From Burkholderiales bacterium (lineage in GTDB: Bacteria > Pseudomonadota > Gammaproteobacteria > Burkholderiales > Burkholderiaceae_C): a stretch of DNA of 64,000 nt. A program made the translations under genes and the position numbers. Below, piece by piece: positions 33,505 to 43,199 of this stretch. Below the pieces are notes generated by a model. It made no database searches. It saw only the letters and a list, made by a program, of their open reading frames with translations, and was not told the origin of the DNA. Each line of letters starts with the position of its first letter. The first letter of the stretch is position 1. The stretch lies in assembly GCA_029268225.1 (NCBI GenBank), contig JAJUGJ010000008.1, positions 1-64,000 on the forward strand, read 5' to 3'.

Positions 33505-35052
33505 ATGACCACGCTGCGACTGATCCTGGGTGACCAGCTCAACCCCTGCCACAGCTGGTTCACCGAGGTGAGCCCCGAGGTGGTCTATGTGCTGATGGAG
33601 ATCCATCCCGAGATGGACTACGTCCTTCACCATGCCCAGAAGATTCTGGCCATCGTGGCGGGCATGCGGGACTTCGCCCGGCAACTCAAGGCCGATGGCC
33701 ATCGCGTGCGTTACGTGGCCCTGGACGACCCGTCCAACCGTCAATCGCTGTCCGACAACCTCGACGCCCTGGTGCGCCACTACGGCGCCAAGCGCATCGA
33801 GTATCAGGAACCAGACGAATGGCGGCTGGACCAGCAACTGATGAACTGGAAGAAAGGTGCTGAAAGCCAACATGACCTGACTTGCCAGCGCACCAGCAGC
33901 GAGCACTTCTACACCGAGCGAGGGGAAGCCGCCGCGCTCTTCGCGGGCCGCAAGCAGTGGCTGATGGAACACTTCTACCGCCAGATACGGGTGAAGCATC
34001 TGGTGCTGCTGGACGCAGACAACCCCAAGCGCCCCGCTGGCGGGCAATGGAACTTCGATCCCGACAACCGCAAAACCTGGAAGGGATCGCCCCCGCTGCC
34101 CGCCGACTGGCGCACCCCGCACGACCACAGCGCCCTCTGGCAAACCTTGTGCGACGCCGGCGTGCGGTCTTTCGGCAACCCACAGGCTGCTCAACTGGCC
34201 TGGCCCCTGAACCGCGCTGAGGCCCTGCAGCACCTCGACGCCTTCATCAACCACGCCCTGCCCCACTTTGGCGACTACCAGGATGCCCTCACCCAGCAAG
34301 GCTGGCGCGTCTTTCACTCCCTGCTGTCCTTCGCGCTCAACACCAAAATGTTGAACCCGCGTGAGGTGGTGGCCCGCGCCGAGCAAGCCTGGCTGAACGG
34401 TGATGCCCCCCTCCCTGCCGTCGAGGGCTTCATCCGCCAGATCCTGGGCTGGCGCGAGTACGTGCGCGGCGTCTACTGGGCGCACATGCCCGCCTACGTC
34501 ACCCACAACGCGCTGGGCCACACCCAGCCCCTGCCTGAATGGTTCTGGACGGGCGACACCCGCATGGCCTGCCTGGCCCACGCCATCGGTCAGTCGCTCA
34601 CCCACGCCTACGCCCACCACATTCAGCGGCTGATGGTGATCGGCAACTTTGCCCTGCTGGCTGGCTTGTCCCCCCAGGCGGTGCATGAGTGGTACCTGGG
34701 CATCTACATCGACGCCTTCGAGTGGGTCGAGCTGCCCAACACCCTGGGCATGAGCCAGTTTGCCGACGGCGGCCTGCTCGCCACCAAGCCCTATGTGTCC
34801 AGCGCCAGCTACCTGCACCGCATGGGCGACCATTGCCAAGGCTGCCACTACCGACACCAGGACCGGATCGGCCCCCAGGCTTGCCCCTTCAATGCCCTTT
34901 ACTGGGACTTTCATCTGCGCCATGCTGAGCACCTGCAAAGCAACCCGCGATTGGCCATGGCCTACCGCAACCTGAGCAAGATGGACGCCGACACCATCGA
35001 CGCCATACAGACTCAGGCCGGTGAACTGCGCAACCGACTGCACGCCCTATGA
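33505..35052 (+). CDS. Iron-sulfur bacterial cryptochrome/(6-4) photolyase (FeS-BCP/PhrB type)
   Basis: 515 residues, typical for the family. It opens with TTLRLILGDQLN and has four cysteines placed to hold a 4Fe-4S cluster: C356 (TRMAC), C444 and C447 (GDHCQGCHYR) and C460 (PQACPFNALYWDF). The FAD-domain blocks GWREYVRGVYW, HHIQRLMVIGNFALLAG, EWYLGIYIDAFEWVELPNTLGMSQ and ATKPYVSSA are all present. Members repair (6-4) photoproducts or act as photoreceptors. The stop overlaps the next gene (ATGA at 35049-35052), a coupling that makes a functional link with that kinase-like protein plausible. Confidence 0.95.
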   Translation: MTTLRLILGDQLNPCHSWFTEVSPEVVYVLMEIHPEMDYVLHHAQKILAIVAGMRDFARQLKADGHRVRYVALDDPSNRQSLSDNLDALVRHYGAKRIEYQEPDEWRLDQQLMNWKKGAESQHDLTCQRTSSEHFYTERGEAAALFAGRKQWLMEHFYRQIRVKHLVLLDADNPKRPAGGQWNFDPDNRKTWKGSPPLPADWRTPHDHSALWQTLCDAGVRSFGNPQAAQLAWPLNRAEALQHLDAFINHALPHFGDYQDALTQQGWRVFHSLLSFALNTKMLNPREVVARAEQAWLNGDAPLPAVEGFIRQILGWREYVRGVYWAHMPAYVTHNALGHTQPLPEWFWTGDTRMACLAHAIGQSLTHAYAHHIQRLMVIGNFALLAGLSPQAVHEWYLGIYIDAFEWVELPNTLGMSQFADGGLLATKPYVSSASYLHRMGDHCQGCHYRHQDRIGPQACPFNALYWDFHLRHAEHLQSNPRLAMAYRNLSKMDADTIDAIQTQAGELRNRLHAL

Positions 35053-36614
35053 CAAGCTCTTCCCCCGTTCAGCCTGACACGACCTTGATCGAGCACCTGT
35101 GTCAGCAACGGCGGGCGCGGCTCATCGAAACCCACATCTCCTGGGTGCTGCTGGACGGCCACGACGCCTGGAAGATCAAGAAGCCCCTGCGGCTCCCTTT
35201 TCTGGATGCCAGCACGCTGGCCCTGCGTCAGCAACTCTGCGAGGAAGAACTCCGACTCAACCAACGTCTGGCCCCGTCCCTCTATCTGGACGTCACCCCC
35301 ATCACCGGCACCCCGAATGCGCCCAAGCTCGGCGGGAGCGGCCCGGTGATCGACTACGCCGTGCACATGCGTCAGTTTCCCGATGGTGCCCTGCTCTGTG
35401 AGTTGCTTGACGCCGATCAGAAACAGCGCGCGACTGACCCGTCTCAACCGCCCACACCCCAGCCGTCACCGTCGCTGCTCGACGCGCAACTGGACAACTT
35501 CGCCCCGCATCTCGCCGCCTTCCATCGCCACGCCGATATCGCCCCCGCCACCAGCCCTTACGGCAGTCCTGAACTGGTCGAGCGTACCACCCGCGACGTG
35601 CTGCGCAACCTCACCGACATTGGCAGCGAAGCCCTGAGCGCCCCCTTCGCGGCCTGGCTGAACGCCCAAGCCCCTCTGCTGCGCCCCATCTGGGCACAGC
35701 GCCAGTCGCAAGGCCGCATCGTCGAAGGCCATGGCGACCTGCACCTCGCCAACGTGGTGCTGCTGGACGGCACACTCACTGCCTTCGACTGCATCGAGTT
35801 CGACCCAGGTCTGCGCTGGGGCGACCCGCTCAGTGACGTCGCCTTTCTGGTGATGGACCTGATGGCCCACCAGCGCACCGACCTCGCCTACCGCTTCCTT
35901 AACGCCTATCTCGATGCCAGCGGCGACCATGCCGGCCTCCCGGTGCTGCGACACTATCTGGTCTACCGCGCCCTGGTGCGTGCCCTCGTGGCCCGCATCA
36001 AGGCAGGCAAAGGACAGGCGCCAGCCGGCCCCGACTACCTGGCGCTGGCCCACCCCCTGATTGCCCCGGCCTCCCCCCGGCTGCTCATCACCCATGGCGT
36101 GTCAGGCTCCGGCAAGACATACGTCACGCAGGCTCTGCTGGAGCAAGCGGGCGCCGTCCGTCTGCGCTCCGACGTGGAGCGCAAGAGGTTGTTTGGCTCG
36201 TCGCCCCAGCTCTACAGCCTCGATCGCACCCAGGCCACCTACACCCACCTGCATGACCTGGCTCAGCGGAGCCTGCAAGCCGGCTGGCCCACCATCGTCG
36301 ACGCGACCTTCCTGGATCACGACGAACGCGAACGCTTCCGGCATCTGGCGGCAACGCAATCGGCCCCCTTCGCCATCCTGCACTGCGAAGCGCCCCGTAC
36401 GACCCTGGAAGCCCGCCTCACCGCACGGCAACACGCGGGCAAAGATGCGTCAGACGCGGACGTCAATGTGCTGGCCCAGCAGCTGCAACGCGACACGGCG
36501 CTCCACATCGAAGAGGCGCCCTACACCCTGCACGCCAGCACCGACCAGCCCGGCTGGGCTCAGCGGCTCTCGCAACACTGGCTGGCGATGGACACCTCCA
36601 CCAACCAGCAGTGA
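35049..36614 (+). CDS. Aminoglycoside-phosphotransferase-like/AAA ATPase fusion
   Basis: 521 residues. The N-terminal domain is kinase-like: WKIKKPLRLPF (nucleotide-binding lysine region), the catalytic loop EGHGDLHLANVVLLDG (about 226-241) and the metal motif AFDCIEFDP (about 245-253). The C-terminal domain is a P-loop kinase with Walker A GVSGSGKT at 350-357, RLRSDVERKRLFG and VDATFLDHDERERF, as in small-molecule or polynucleotide kinases. This two-domain arrangement recurs in proteobacteria; the substrate is not known. It is translationally coupled to the iron-sulfur photolyase gene and convergent with parE, 15 bp apart. Confidence 0.88.
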   Translation: MTSSSPVQPDTTLIEHLCQQRRARLIETHISWVLLDGHDAWKIKKPLRLPFLDASTLALRQQLCEEELRLNQRLAPSLYLDVTPITGTPNAPKLGGSGPVIDYAVHMRQFPDGALLCELLDADQKQRATDPSQPPTPQPSPSLLDAQLDNFAPHLAAFHRHADIAPATSPYGSPELVERTTRDVLRNLTDIGSEALSAPFAAWLNAQAPLLRPIWAQRQSQGRIVEGHGDLHLANVVLLDGTLTAFDCIEFDPGLRWGDPLSDVAFLVMDLMAHQRTDLAYRFLNAYLDASGDHAGLPVLRHYLVYRALVRALVARIKAGKGQAPAGPDYLALAHPLIAPASPRLLITHGVSGSGKTYVTQALLEQAGAVRLRSDVERKRLFGSSPQLYSLDRTQATYTHLHDLAQRSLQAGWPTIVDATFLDHDERERFRHLAATQSAPFAILHCEAPRTTLEARLTARQHAGKDASDADVNVLAQQLQRDTALHIEEAPYTLHASTDQPGWAQRLSQHWLAMDTSTNQQ

Positions 36615-36629
36615 AAAGACCAATCGACC

Positions 36630-38627
36630 TCAGACGTCGACTTCCACCTCGTTGCCGTGCAACTCCATCAGTTCACGGCGTGAGGCGGCTTCGCCCTTGC
36701 CCATCAGCTTGGTGAACGAGTCTTCCGTGGCGTCAAAGCCCGGCTCACCATAGGCCACCGGCAGCAATCGGCGCGTTTCAGGGTTCAGCGTGGTGTCCCA
36801 CAGCTGCTCGGCGTTCATCTCACCCAGGCCCTTGAAGCGGCTGATGGTCCAACTGCCTTCCCGGCATCCTTCCTTGCGCAGCTTGTCCAAAATGGCCGTC
36901 AGCTCGCCCTCGTCCAGCGCGTACAACTTGGCTGCAGGCTTCTTGCCCCGCGCCGGCGCATCCACGCGGAACAGCGGCGGGCGCGCAATGTAGATGTGCC
37001 CCGCCTCGATCAGCTTCGGGAAGTGGCGGAAAAACAGCGTCAGCAGCAACACCTGGATGTGTGAACCGTCCACGTCCGCGTCCGACAGGATGCAGACCTT
37101 GCCATAACGCAGTCCACTCAGGTCAGGCTCATCGTTCGGCCCGTGCGGATCCACTCCGATCGCCACCGAGATGTCGTGGATTTCGTTGTTCTTGAACAGC
37201 AGGTCACGCTCCACCTCCCAGGCGTTGAGCACCTTGCCGCGCAGCGGCAGCACCGCCTGCGTTTCCTTGTCGCGCCCCATCTTGGCACTGCCCCCGGCCG
37301 AGTCCCCTTCAACCAGAAAGACCTCGTTGAGGCTGATGTCACGGCTCTCGCAGTCTGTCAGCTTGCCCGGCAGCACGGCCACGCCAGAGCCCTTCTTCTT
37401 CTCGACCTTCTGGCCCGCCCGCTGGCGCGCCTGCGCCTGCTTGATCACCAATTCGGCCAGCTTCTTGCCGTACTCCACATGCTGGTTCAGCCACAGCTCC
37501 AGGCTGGGCTTCACATAGGTGCTCACCAGGCGCAAGGCATCACGGCTGTTCAAGCGCTCCTTGGTCTGCCCTTGGAATTGCGGGTCCAGCACCTTGGCGC
37601 TCAGCACAAAGCTGGCGCGCGAAAACACGTCATCGGGCATCAGCTTCACGCCCTTGGGCATCAGCGAATGCATCTCGATGAAGCCCTTGACCGCCTGGAA
37701 CAGCCCGTCCTTCAACCCGGACTCGTGCGTTCCACCTGCCACCGTCGGAATCAGGTTGACGTAGCTCTCGCGCATTGGCGAGCCTTCCTCGGTGAAGGCC
37801 ACACACCAGGCCGCGCCTTCGCCCTCGGCAAAGTTCTCGGTCTCGCTGCCGCTGGCGTACTGCTCACCCTCGAACAGCGGAATCAGCGGGTCCGTCGACA
37901 ACGTCTGCGTCAAATAGTCACGCAAGCCGCCTTTGTACAGCCAGGTCTGTACCTCGCCGGTTTTCTCGTTCGTCAGGGTGATGGTCACCCCCGGCATCAG
38001 CACGGCCTTGCTGCGCAGCATGTGCACCAGTTCGCCCTTGGGCAACTCGGCACTCTCGAAATACTTGGCGTCCGGCCAGGCGCGCACGGTCGTGCCGTTC
38101 TTGCGGTCACCCGAAGCGGCCGGGCGCACCGTTACCGGTTCTATCACGTCGCCGCCGCTGAAAGCCAGTGTGGCCACCTGCTTGTCACGGCACACCGTCA
38201 CCTGCAAGCGGGTGGACAGCGCATTGGTCACGCTCACGCCCACGCCGTGCAAGCCACCCGAGAAGCTGTACGCCCCGCCGGAGCCCTTGTCGAACTTCCC
38301 CCCCGCGTGCAGGCGCGTGAACACGATCTCGACCACGCTGACGCCCTCTTCGGGATGCAGGCCAAATGGAATGCCCCGCCCATCGTCTTCCACGCTGATC
38401 GAACCATCGGTGTGCTGCGTCACGGCAATGCGCTTGCCAAACCCCGCCAGCGCCTCGTCGGCCGCGTTGTCAATCACCTCCTGGATGATGTGGAGGGGGT
38501 TGTCGGTCCGGGTGTACATGCCCGGACGCTGTTTGACGGGCTCCAGGCCCTTGAGAACGCGGATGGAGCCCTCGCCGTACTCGGCATTGGGCTGGCTGGA
38601 AGATTTGGCGGCAGGCTTCGAAGACAT
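36630..38627 (-). CDS. parE: DNA topoisomerase IV subunit B
   Basis: 665 residues. A GHKL ATPase domain (EVIDNAADEALAGFG near residue 54, VEDDGRGIP, GLHGVGVSVTNALS) is followed by a transducer and the TOPRIM domain with EGDSAGGSAKMGRD and the DADVDGSHI metal motif, then a C-terminal ParE/GyrB tail (RFKGLGEMN). The length fits ParE, not the longer GyrB of this group. It hydrolyses ATP to drive ParC-mediated decatenation. It lies 73 bp after the flagellar operon on the same strand. Confidence 0.95.
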   Translation of the reverse strand: MSSKPAAKSSSQPNAEYGEGSIRVLKGLEPVKQRPGMYTRTDNPLHIIQEVIDNAADEALAGFGKRIAVTQHTDGSISVEDDGRGIPFGLHPEEGVSVVEIVFTRLHAGGKFDKGSGGAYSFSGGLHGVGVSVTNALSTRLQVTVCRDKQVATLAFSGGDVIEPVTVRPAASGDRKNGTTVRAWPDAKYFESAELPKGELVHMLRSKAVLMPGVTITLTNEKTGEVQTWLYKGGLRDYLTQTLSTDPLIPLFEGEQYASGSETENFAEGEGAAWCVAFTEEGSPMRESYVNLIPTVAGGTHESGLKDGLFQAVKGFIEMHSLMPKGVKLMPDDVFSRASFVLSAKVLDPQFQGQTKERLNSRDALRLVSTYVKPSLELWLNQHVEYGKKLAELVIKQAQARQRAGQKVEKKKGSGVAVLPGKLTDCESRDISLNEVFLVEGDSAGGSAKMGRDKETQAVLPLRGKVLNAWEVERDLLFKNNEIHDISVAIGVDPHGPNDEPDLSGLRYGKVCILSDADVDGSHIQVLLLTLFFRHFPKLIEAGHIYIARPPLFRVDAPARGKKPAAKLYALDEGELTAILDKLRKEGCREGSWTISRFKGLGEMNAEQLWDTTLNPETRRLLPVAYGEPGFDATEDSFTKLMGKGEAASRRELMELHGNEVEVDV

Positions 38628-38700
38628 GGCGCAATTCTACGAACGAACCGCACCTGCTTTCGGCAGGACGCTTCCATGCGCCCCACCTTCCCTGCGGCGC

Positions 38701-39462
38701 TCACATGAAATAGGCCATCATGCGCTCCAGCGCCATGCTCAACGGAACCTCCATCATCGGCAAGGTCAACCACAAACCTGTGAACCCGACCGACAAGGTC
38801 ACCGGGAAACCGATCGAAAAGACGTTCATCTGTGGTGCGACCCGGGCAATCAGTCCCAGAACCATGTTGACCAGCAGCAACATCGAGACCACCGGCAACG
38901 CCACCCACAGGCCCAGCTTGAAAATCTCTGCGCCCCATACCTGAGGCTTGACCTGCTGAAGAAAAGCCAAAGGCTCAGGCGAGACGGGAAACGCATGAAA
39001 GCTCTGCAAAACGGCTCCCGTGAGCAACAGATGCCCGTTCATCACAACGAACAACCACAAAGCCGTGGTGCCGAAAAACCGGCTCACCCCGTTGACCTGG
39101 CCGCCCATCATCGGGTCAAAAAAGCTCGCAAAGCTCAAGCCCATCTGCAAACCGATCAGCTCACCGGCAAACTCGATGGCGGCAAACACCACCCGCGCAG
39201 CAAACCCCATGGTCAACCCGATCAACACCTGCTGCACGATCACCATCACCGCCTGCGGTGAATTGATCGCAATGTCCGGCATGGGGGGCAAGCTGGGCTG
39301 CGCGCAAATCACGATCAAAATGGCCAGGGACAGGCGCACCCGCCGTGGCACCGAGCGCTGCGACAACACGGGCGCCGTCGTGAAAATACCTGCCACCCGG
39401 AAAAACGCCCACAACCAGGGCGTGATCCAGGCCAGCACCTGCGCTTCGGTGAAACTGACCAC
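38701..39462 (-). CDS. fliR: Flagellar export gate protein FliR
   Basis: 253 residues from a GTG that follows the fliQ stop without a gap. Membrane segments include LWAFFRVAGIFTTAPVL, AVMVIVQQVLIGLTMGFAARVVFAAIEFAGELIG and TALWLFVVMNGHLLLTGAVLQ; the GLQMGLSFASFFDP stretch is the FliR signature. It forms the FliP5-Q4-R1 export gate in the basal body centre. Last gene of the fliF-to-fliR transcript. FliR and FlhB cooperate; flhB is not in the window. Confidence 0.95.
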   Translation of the reverse strand: MVSFTEAQVLAWITPWLWAFFRVAGIFTTAPVLSQRSVPRRVRLSLAILIVICAQPSLPPMPDIAINSPQAVMVIVQQVLIGLTMGFAARVVFAAIEFAGELIGLQMGLSFASFFDPMMGGQVNGVSRFFGTTALWLFVVMNGHLLLTGAVLQSFHAFPVSPEPLAFLQQVKPQVWGAEIFKLGLWVALPVVSMLLLVNMVLGLIARVAPQMNVFSIGFPVTLSVGFTGLWLTLPMMEVPLSMALERMMAYFM

Positions 39463-39732
39463 TCAGCCCACCACAGTCGGGATCGATTCCAGCACGCTGC
39501 GGATGTAGTCCACCAACGTAGACATCATCCACGGACCGGCCAACCCCAGCGTGGCAAACGCGGCCAACAGCTTGGGCACGAACGACAAGGTCGCTTCATG
39601 AATCTGTGTGGCGGCCTGAAAGATCGACACCACCAGGCCCACCGCCAGCACCACCAGAGTGATCGGTCCACACACGATCAAAAGGGTCAGCAAGCCGTCG
39701 CGGGCAATCGTCAATACCTGTTGCGATTCCAT
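39463..39732 (-). CDS. fliQ: Flagellar export gate protein FliQ
   Basis: 89 residues, the usual length, with two membrane helices: GLLTLLIVCGPITLVVLAVGLVVSI and KLLAAFATLGLAGPWMM. The AATQIHEATLSFVPK loop is a strong FliQ signature. Four copies surround the FliP/FliR core in the export gate. It starts 18 bp after fliP ends and abuts fliR. Confidence 0.96.
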   Translation of the reverse strand: MESQQVLTIARDGLLTLLIVCGPITLVVLAVGLVVSIFQAATQIHEATLSFVPKLLAAFATLGLAGPWMMSTLVDYIRSVLESIPTVVG

Positions 39733-39750
39733 CGTGAAACTCCGTGGCCG

Positions 39751-40548
39751 CTACTGCACGAAACTCGCCGCCAGAGAGCCCAGCAGCAGGTTCCACCCGT
39801 CGGCCAGCACGAACAGCATCAGCTTGAACGGCAGGGCCACCATCACCGGCGACAGCATCATCATCCCCAGGCTCATCAGCACACTGGCCACGATCATGTC
39901 GATCACCAGGAAGGGAATGAAAATCAGGAAGCCAATCTGGAAAGCGGACTTCAATTCGCTCGTCACAAACGCTGGCACCAGCACACGCAACGGCACCGTC
40001 TCGGGCGTGACCTGCCCCTCCAGCTTCGCCAGACGCGTGAACAGGCCCAGATCCGACTGGCGGGTCTGCTTGAGCATGAAGGCCCGCATCGGTCCCTGGC
40101 CACGCTCCAGCGCCTCATTGAAGGAGATCTGATTGGCCGCAAAAGGCTCGTATGCCTCCTTGTAGACCTTGTCGAGCGTCGGCCCCATCACGAACATCGT
40201 CAAGAACAGGGACAGCCCGATGATGACCTGATTGGGCGGCGATGAAGCCGTGCCCAACGCCTGGCGCATCAGACTCAAGACGATCACGATGCGGGTGAAG
40301 CCGGTCATCATCAGCAACAGCGCCGGCAAAAAGCTCAGTGCCGTGAAGAACAGCAGCGTCTGAATCGGCACGGAGTAGCTGTTGCCCCCGCCCTGCCCGA
40401 CCATCAAAGGCAACCCGGCTCCCGTGGGTGCCGCCGCCTGAGCCCAAGCCGCGGCCCCCGCCCCGGCCAAAATCAGTGCCAGAGCGCCCTTCAGCCAGAC
40501 CGGCCATGCCAGGCGCGGCAAACGGTATTGAACATGCACCCGCATCAT
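39751..40548 (-). CDS. fliP: Flagellar export gate protein FliP
   Basis: 265 residues. A cleavable signal peptide (hydrophobic core to GAAAWAQA), then four membrane helices with [74 protein letters not shown] and [13 protein letters not shown], all classic FliP. Five copies make the export channel. The start overlaps the fliO stop (ATGA). Confidence 0.97.
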   Translation of the reverse strand: MMRVHVQYRLPRLAWPVWLKGALALILAGAGAAAWAQAAAPTGAGLPLMVGQGGGNSYSVPIQTLLFFTALSFLPALLLMMTGFTRIVIVLSLMRQALGTASSPPNQVIIGLSLFLTMFVMGPTLDKVYKEAYEPFAANQISFNEALERGQGPMRAFMLKQTRQSDLGLFTRLAKLEGQVTPETVPLRVLVPAFVTSELKSAFQIGFLIFIPFLVIDMIVASVLMSLGMMMLSPVMVALPFKLMLFVLADGWNLLLGSLAASFVQ

Positions 40549-40904
40549 TGGGGCTCCTGAGGCTTGGCCATCTTGCCGCGCAGGAGCTGCGCAAAAGCTG
40601 GCACGGCAGGCTGGCTGGCCCCACTGTCCGCAGGTGGGGCCAACGGGGCCATCGTGTGCAAGGTGTTGATCTGCTGGGAGGTCACGCCCAGCACCAGCCA
40701 GGTCCGAGACTCGCCCTCACCCACCTCTACGGTCACGATGCGCTGCCCCGGCCCCAGGTTCAGGTTCCCCACGGGCTTGACAGGCGCCTGCCCTCCCCCC
40801 AGCGCCCCATTGGCCAGGCCCGAGCGCTTCAACAACCACAGGCTCACCGGGATCAAAGCCACGATCACCACAAACCAGACAATCAGCAGCCCTGTTGACG
40901 CCAT
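40545..40904 (-). CDS. fliO: Flagellar assembly protein FliO
   Basis: 119 residues from the ATG at 40904 (a GTG lies two codons upstream). One N-terminal membrane helix ([22 protein letters not shown]) and a cytoplasmic SH3-like part with [35 protein letters not shown], which carries the FliO pattern of a V-x-V strand followed by WLVLGV. FliO chaperones FliP assembly. It sits between fliN and fliP, and ATGA overlap couples it to fliP. Confidence 0.92.
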   Translation of the reverse strand: MASTGLLIVWFVVIVALIPVSLWLLKRSGLANGALGGGQAPVKPVGNLNLGPGQRIVTVEVGEGESRTWLVLGVTSQQINTLHTMAPLAPPADSGASQPAVPAFAQLLRGKMAKPQEPQ

Positions 40905-40949
40905 GTTCACGTTCTGTACCCCTGCGGCGCGCGCGCGCTCACCGCGTTC

Positions 40950-41441
40950 TCAGTTACCACGGCTCAAGCGACGCATGCGCTCAGACGGCGTCACGATGTC
41001 GGTCAGACGGATACCAAACTTGTCGTTCACCACCACCACTTCGCCCTGGGCGATCAGGAACCCGTTGACCAGCACGTCCATGGGCTCACCCGCCAGCGCG
41101 TCCAACTCCACCACCGAACCCTGCGCCAGTTGCAGGATGTTCTTGATGGGAATGCGCGTGCGCCCCAACTCCACCGTCAGCTGGACAGGGATGTCGAGGA
41201 TCATGTTGATGTCGTTGCCCGCCGGCATGGCTGGCGCAGACGATCCGAAGTTCGCGAACGCGGCAGGCGTGGCCTGCTGCACAGGATTGCTCACCTCGCT
41301 CGCGGCTTCCGCAAAGGGATCAGAAGCCATCGAGCCAGAGGAGGTACTGGCTTGCTGAGCGAGTGCGGCCTCCCATTCGGCCGCCATGGCGTCCTGCTCG
41401 GCGTCGGCACCCGAAGGCGGGAATTCTGCAGGGTCAGACAT
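40950..41441 (-). CDS. fliN: Flagellar motor switch protein FliN
   Basis: 163 residues from the ATG at 41441, preceded by GGAG. An acidic/Ala/Ser-rich N-terminal extension of about 80 residues precedes the SpoA domain (MILDIPVQLTVELGRTRIPIKNILQLAQGSVVELD, LVNGFLIAQGEVVVVNDKFGIRLTDIV). FliN forms the lower C-ring, binds FliH and is needed for switching. It overlaps the fliM stop by 8 bp. Confidence 0.96.
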   Translation of the reverse strand: MSDPAEFPPSGADAEQDAMAAEWEAALAQQASTSSGSMASDPFAEAASEVSNPVQQATPAAFANFGSSAPAMPAGNDINMILDIPVQLTVELGRTRIPIKNILQLAQGSVVELDALAGEPMDVLVNGFLIAQGEVVVVNDKFGIRLTDIVTPSERMRRLSRGN

Positions 41442-42435
41442 TGTTGTCTCCAATCCAGCCCGTGTGGCCGGAGGTCAGTAAATTGTTCACACGCAACGCG
41501 TATTTGCCGTTCGACGTACCGTAGTAGCTGTCAAACACCGGCACCCCGTCCACCTTGGCCTGGATGACCTTTTCCAAGTCCAGCTCGATGAAATCCCCCG
41601 GCTTCAGCGCCAGCAACTGCTCGACGGTGGCAGGTGCATGCCCCAACTCGGCCACCAACTCCACCTCGGCGGACTGGATCTGCTGTGTCAACAACTTCAC
41701 CCAACGGCGGTCGGGCTCCACCGAATCGCCTTGAATCGACGAGAACAGGATGTCACGAATGGGCTCGAAGGTCGCGTACGGAATGCAGAAATGGATGGTG
41801 CCCGTTGAATCACCAATTTCCAGCGTGAATGAACAACACACCACGATCTCACCCGGCGTGGCCACCGTGGCGAATTGAGGTTGCATCTCCGAACGCTGGT
41901 AGTCCAACTCGATCGGGTAGATGCCTTGCCACGACTTCTTGTATTCCTCGGTGATCACGTCGACCAGGCGGCGAATGATGCGCTGCTCGGTCGCCGAGAA
42001 GTCACGCCCCTCAATGCGGGTGTGGAACTTGCCGGCGCCGCCAAACAAGGCGTCAATCACCGAGAACACCAAGGTGGGCTCGCACACAATCAGGCCAGAG
42101 CCCCGCAGGGGACGCACTGCCATGATGTTGAAGTTGGTGGGCACCACGATTTCACGCAAGAAGGCGCTGTACTTCTGCACCTTGATGGCCCCCACCGACA
42201 CCTCGGGCGACTTGCGGATGAAGTTGAACAGGCCAATGCGGATGTTGCGCGCGAACCGTTCATTGACGATTTCCATCGTGGGCATGCGCCCACGCACGAT
42301 CCGTTCCTGCTGCGCCAGGTTGTAATCGCGCACGCCCTCGGTGGGCGCCTCTTCCTGCTCCAGCTTCTGGCTTTCGCCCGTGATGCCCTGCAGCAGGGCA
42401 TCAACTTCGTCTTGAGAGAGGATTTGCTGATTCAT
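41434..42435 (-). CDS. fliM: Flagellar motor switch protein FliM
   Basis: 333 residues. The N-terminal CheY-P-binding peptide LSQDEVDALLQG is present, followed by the CheC-like middle domain (ARNIRIGLFNFIRKSPEV, LRGSGLIVCEPTLVFSVIDALFGG) and the C-terminal SpoA domain (LLALKPGDFIELD, GVPVFDSYYGTSNGKYALRV). FliM links CheY-P binding to motor reversal. Coupled with fliN by overlap. Confidence 0.97.
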   Translation of the reverse strand: MNQQILSQDEVDALLQGITGESQKLEQEEAPTEGVRDYNLAQQERIVRGRMPTMEIVNERFARNIRIGLFNFIRKSPEVSVGAIKVQKYSAFLREIVVPTNFNIMAVRPLRGSGLIVCEPTLVFSVIDALFGGAGKFHTRIEGRDFSATEQRIIRRLVDVITEEYKKSWQGIYPIELDYQRSEMQPQFATVATPGEIVVCCSFTLEIGDSTGTIHFCIPYATFEPIRDILFSSIQGDSVEPDRRWVKLLTQQIQSAEVELVAELGHAPATVEQLLALKPGDFIELDLEKVIQAKVDGVPVFDSYYGTSNGKYALRVNNLLTSGHTGWIGDNNV

Positions 42436-42480
42436 GGCCGGTGACTGCTTTGAACGGTGATCAAGGAATTCGACCGCCGC

Positions 42481-43119
42481 TCACTGGATGATGAAGTTCG
42501 CGTAGTGCACTTGGAGGATGGGGTTGTATTCTTCCACCTTCTTTTTCTTGCGCTTCTTGGGCGCGGGTGCTTCAGCCTCACCATCCTCCGCCGACGCTGC
42601 ATCGCCCTCAGGTTCGGGCTCGTCGATCTCGTACCCCATGGCACGTGCTGCGCCCCGCTGAATTTCGCCTGCCAGCTTGACCTTGCCCTCGGCGGTCAAC
42701 AATTCCTCGGCCGTCTTGTGCGACAGGATCAGCAAGATGGCATTGCGGATGGCAGGCATGTAGAGCTTCATGTCCTCGCCCACTTTGGCATCATCCACCT
42801 GCAGGTTGATCCCGATCTGAGCGAAACGCTCGGTTTCGCGATCGGCCAGGTTCACGATGAACGGATCCAGTGGCACGAAGATCGGCGGCGCATCGGATGC
42901 GGGCTTCTTCTTGGTGGGTGCTTTGGCCTCTTCAACCTGCGCCGCAGCATCACCCTCATCGCCCTCCTCGTGGGCCATGTTCTTCTTCATCAGCAGAAAA
43001 GCCCCCACGCCGGCGAGCAGCAACACCACCACAACCACCGCCACGATGATGAGGAGTTTCTTGGAGCCCTTCTTCGGGGCATTGCCTTCGGCCTGATTGG
43101 CTGCGGGGGCAGCTGACAT
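42481..43119 (-). CDS. fliL: Flagellar basal body-associated protein FliL, with acidic/basic insertion
   Basis: 212 residues from the ATG at 43119. One membrane helix (LLIIVAVVVVVLLLAGVGAFLL), then the periplasmic domain PIFVPLDPFIVNLAD and RNAILLILSHKTAEELLTAEG. Most FliL proteins end shortly after this with a final beta strand. Here about 30 charged residues (PEPEGDAASAEDGEAEAP and then KKRKKKK) lie between the domain and the terminal strand YNPILQVHYANFIIQ. FliL surrounds the stator and helps torque and swarming. The effect of the insert is unknown. Confidence 0.93.
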   Translation of the reverse strand: MSAAPAANQAEGNAPKKGSKKLLIIVAVVVVVLLLAGVGAFLLMKKNMAHEEGDEGDAAAQVEEAKAPTKKKPASDAPPIFVPLDPFIVNLADRETERFAQIGINLQVDDAKVGEDMKLYMPAIRNAILLILSHKTAEELLTAEGKVKLAGEIQRGAARAMGYEIDEPEPEGDAASAEDGEAEAPAPKKRKKKKVEEYNPILQVHYANFIIQ

Positions 43120-43199
43120 TCGCGTATCTCCTGGGTGAGAGGACACGTACCCAGGAAAGGCACGCACCCATAGGTGGATTATTCGAAGTCAGCGCGCCA

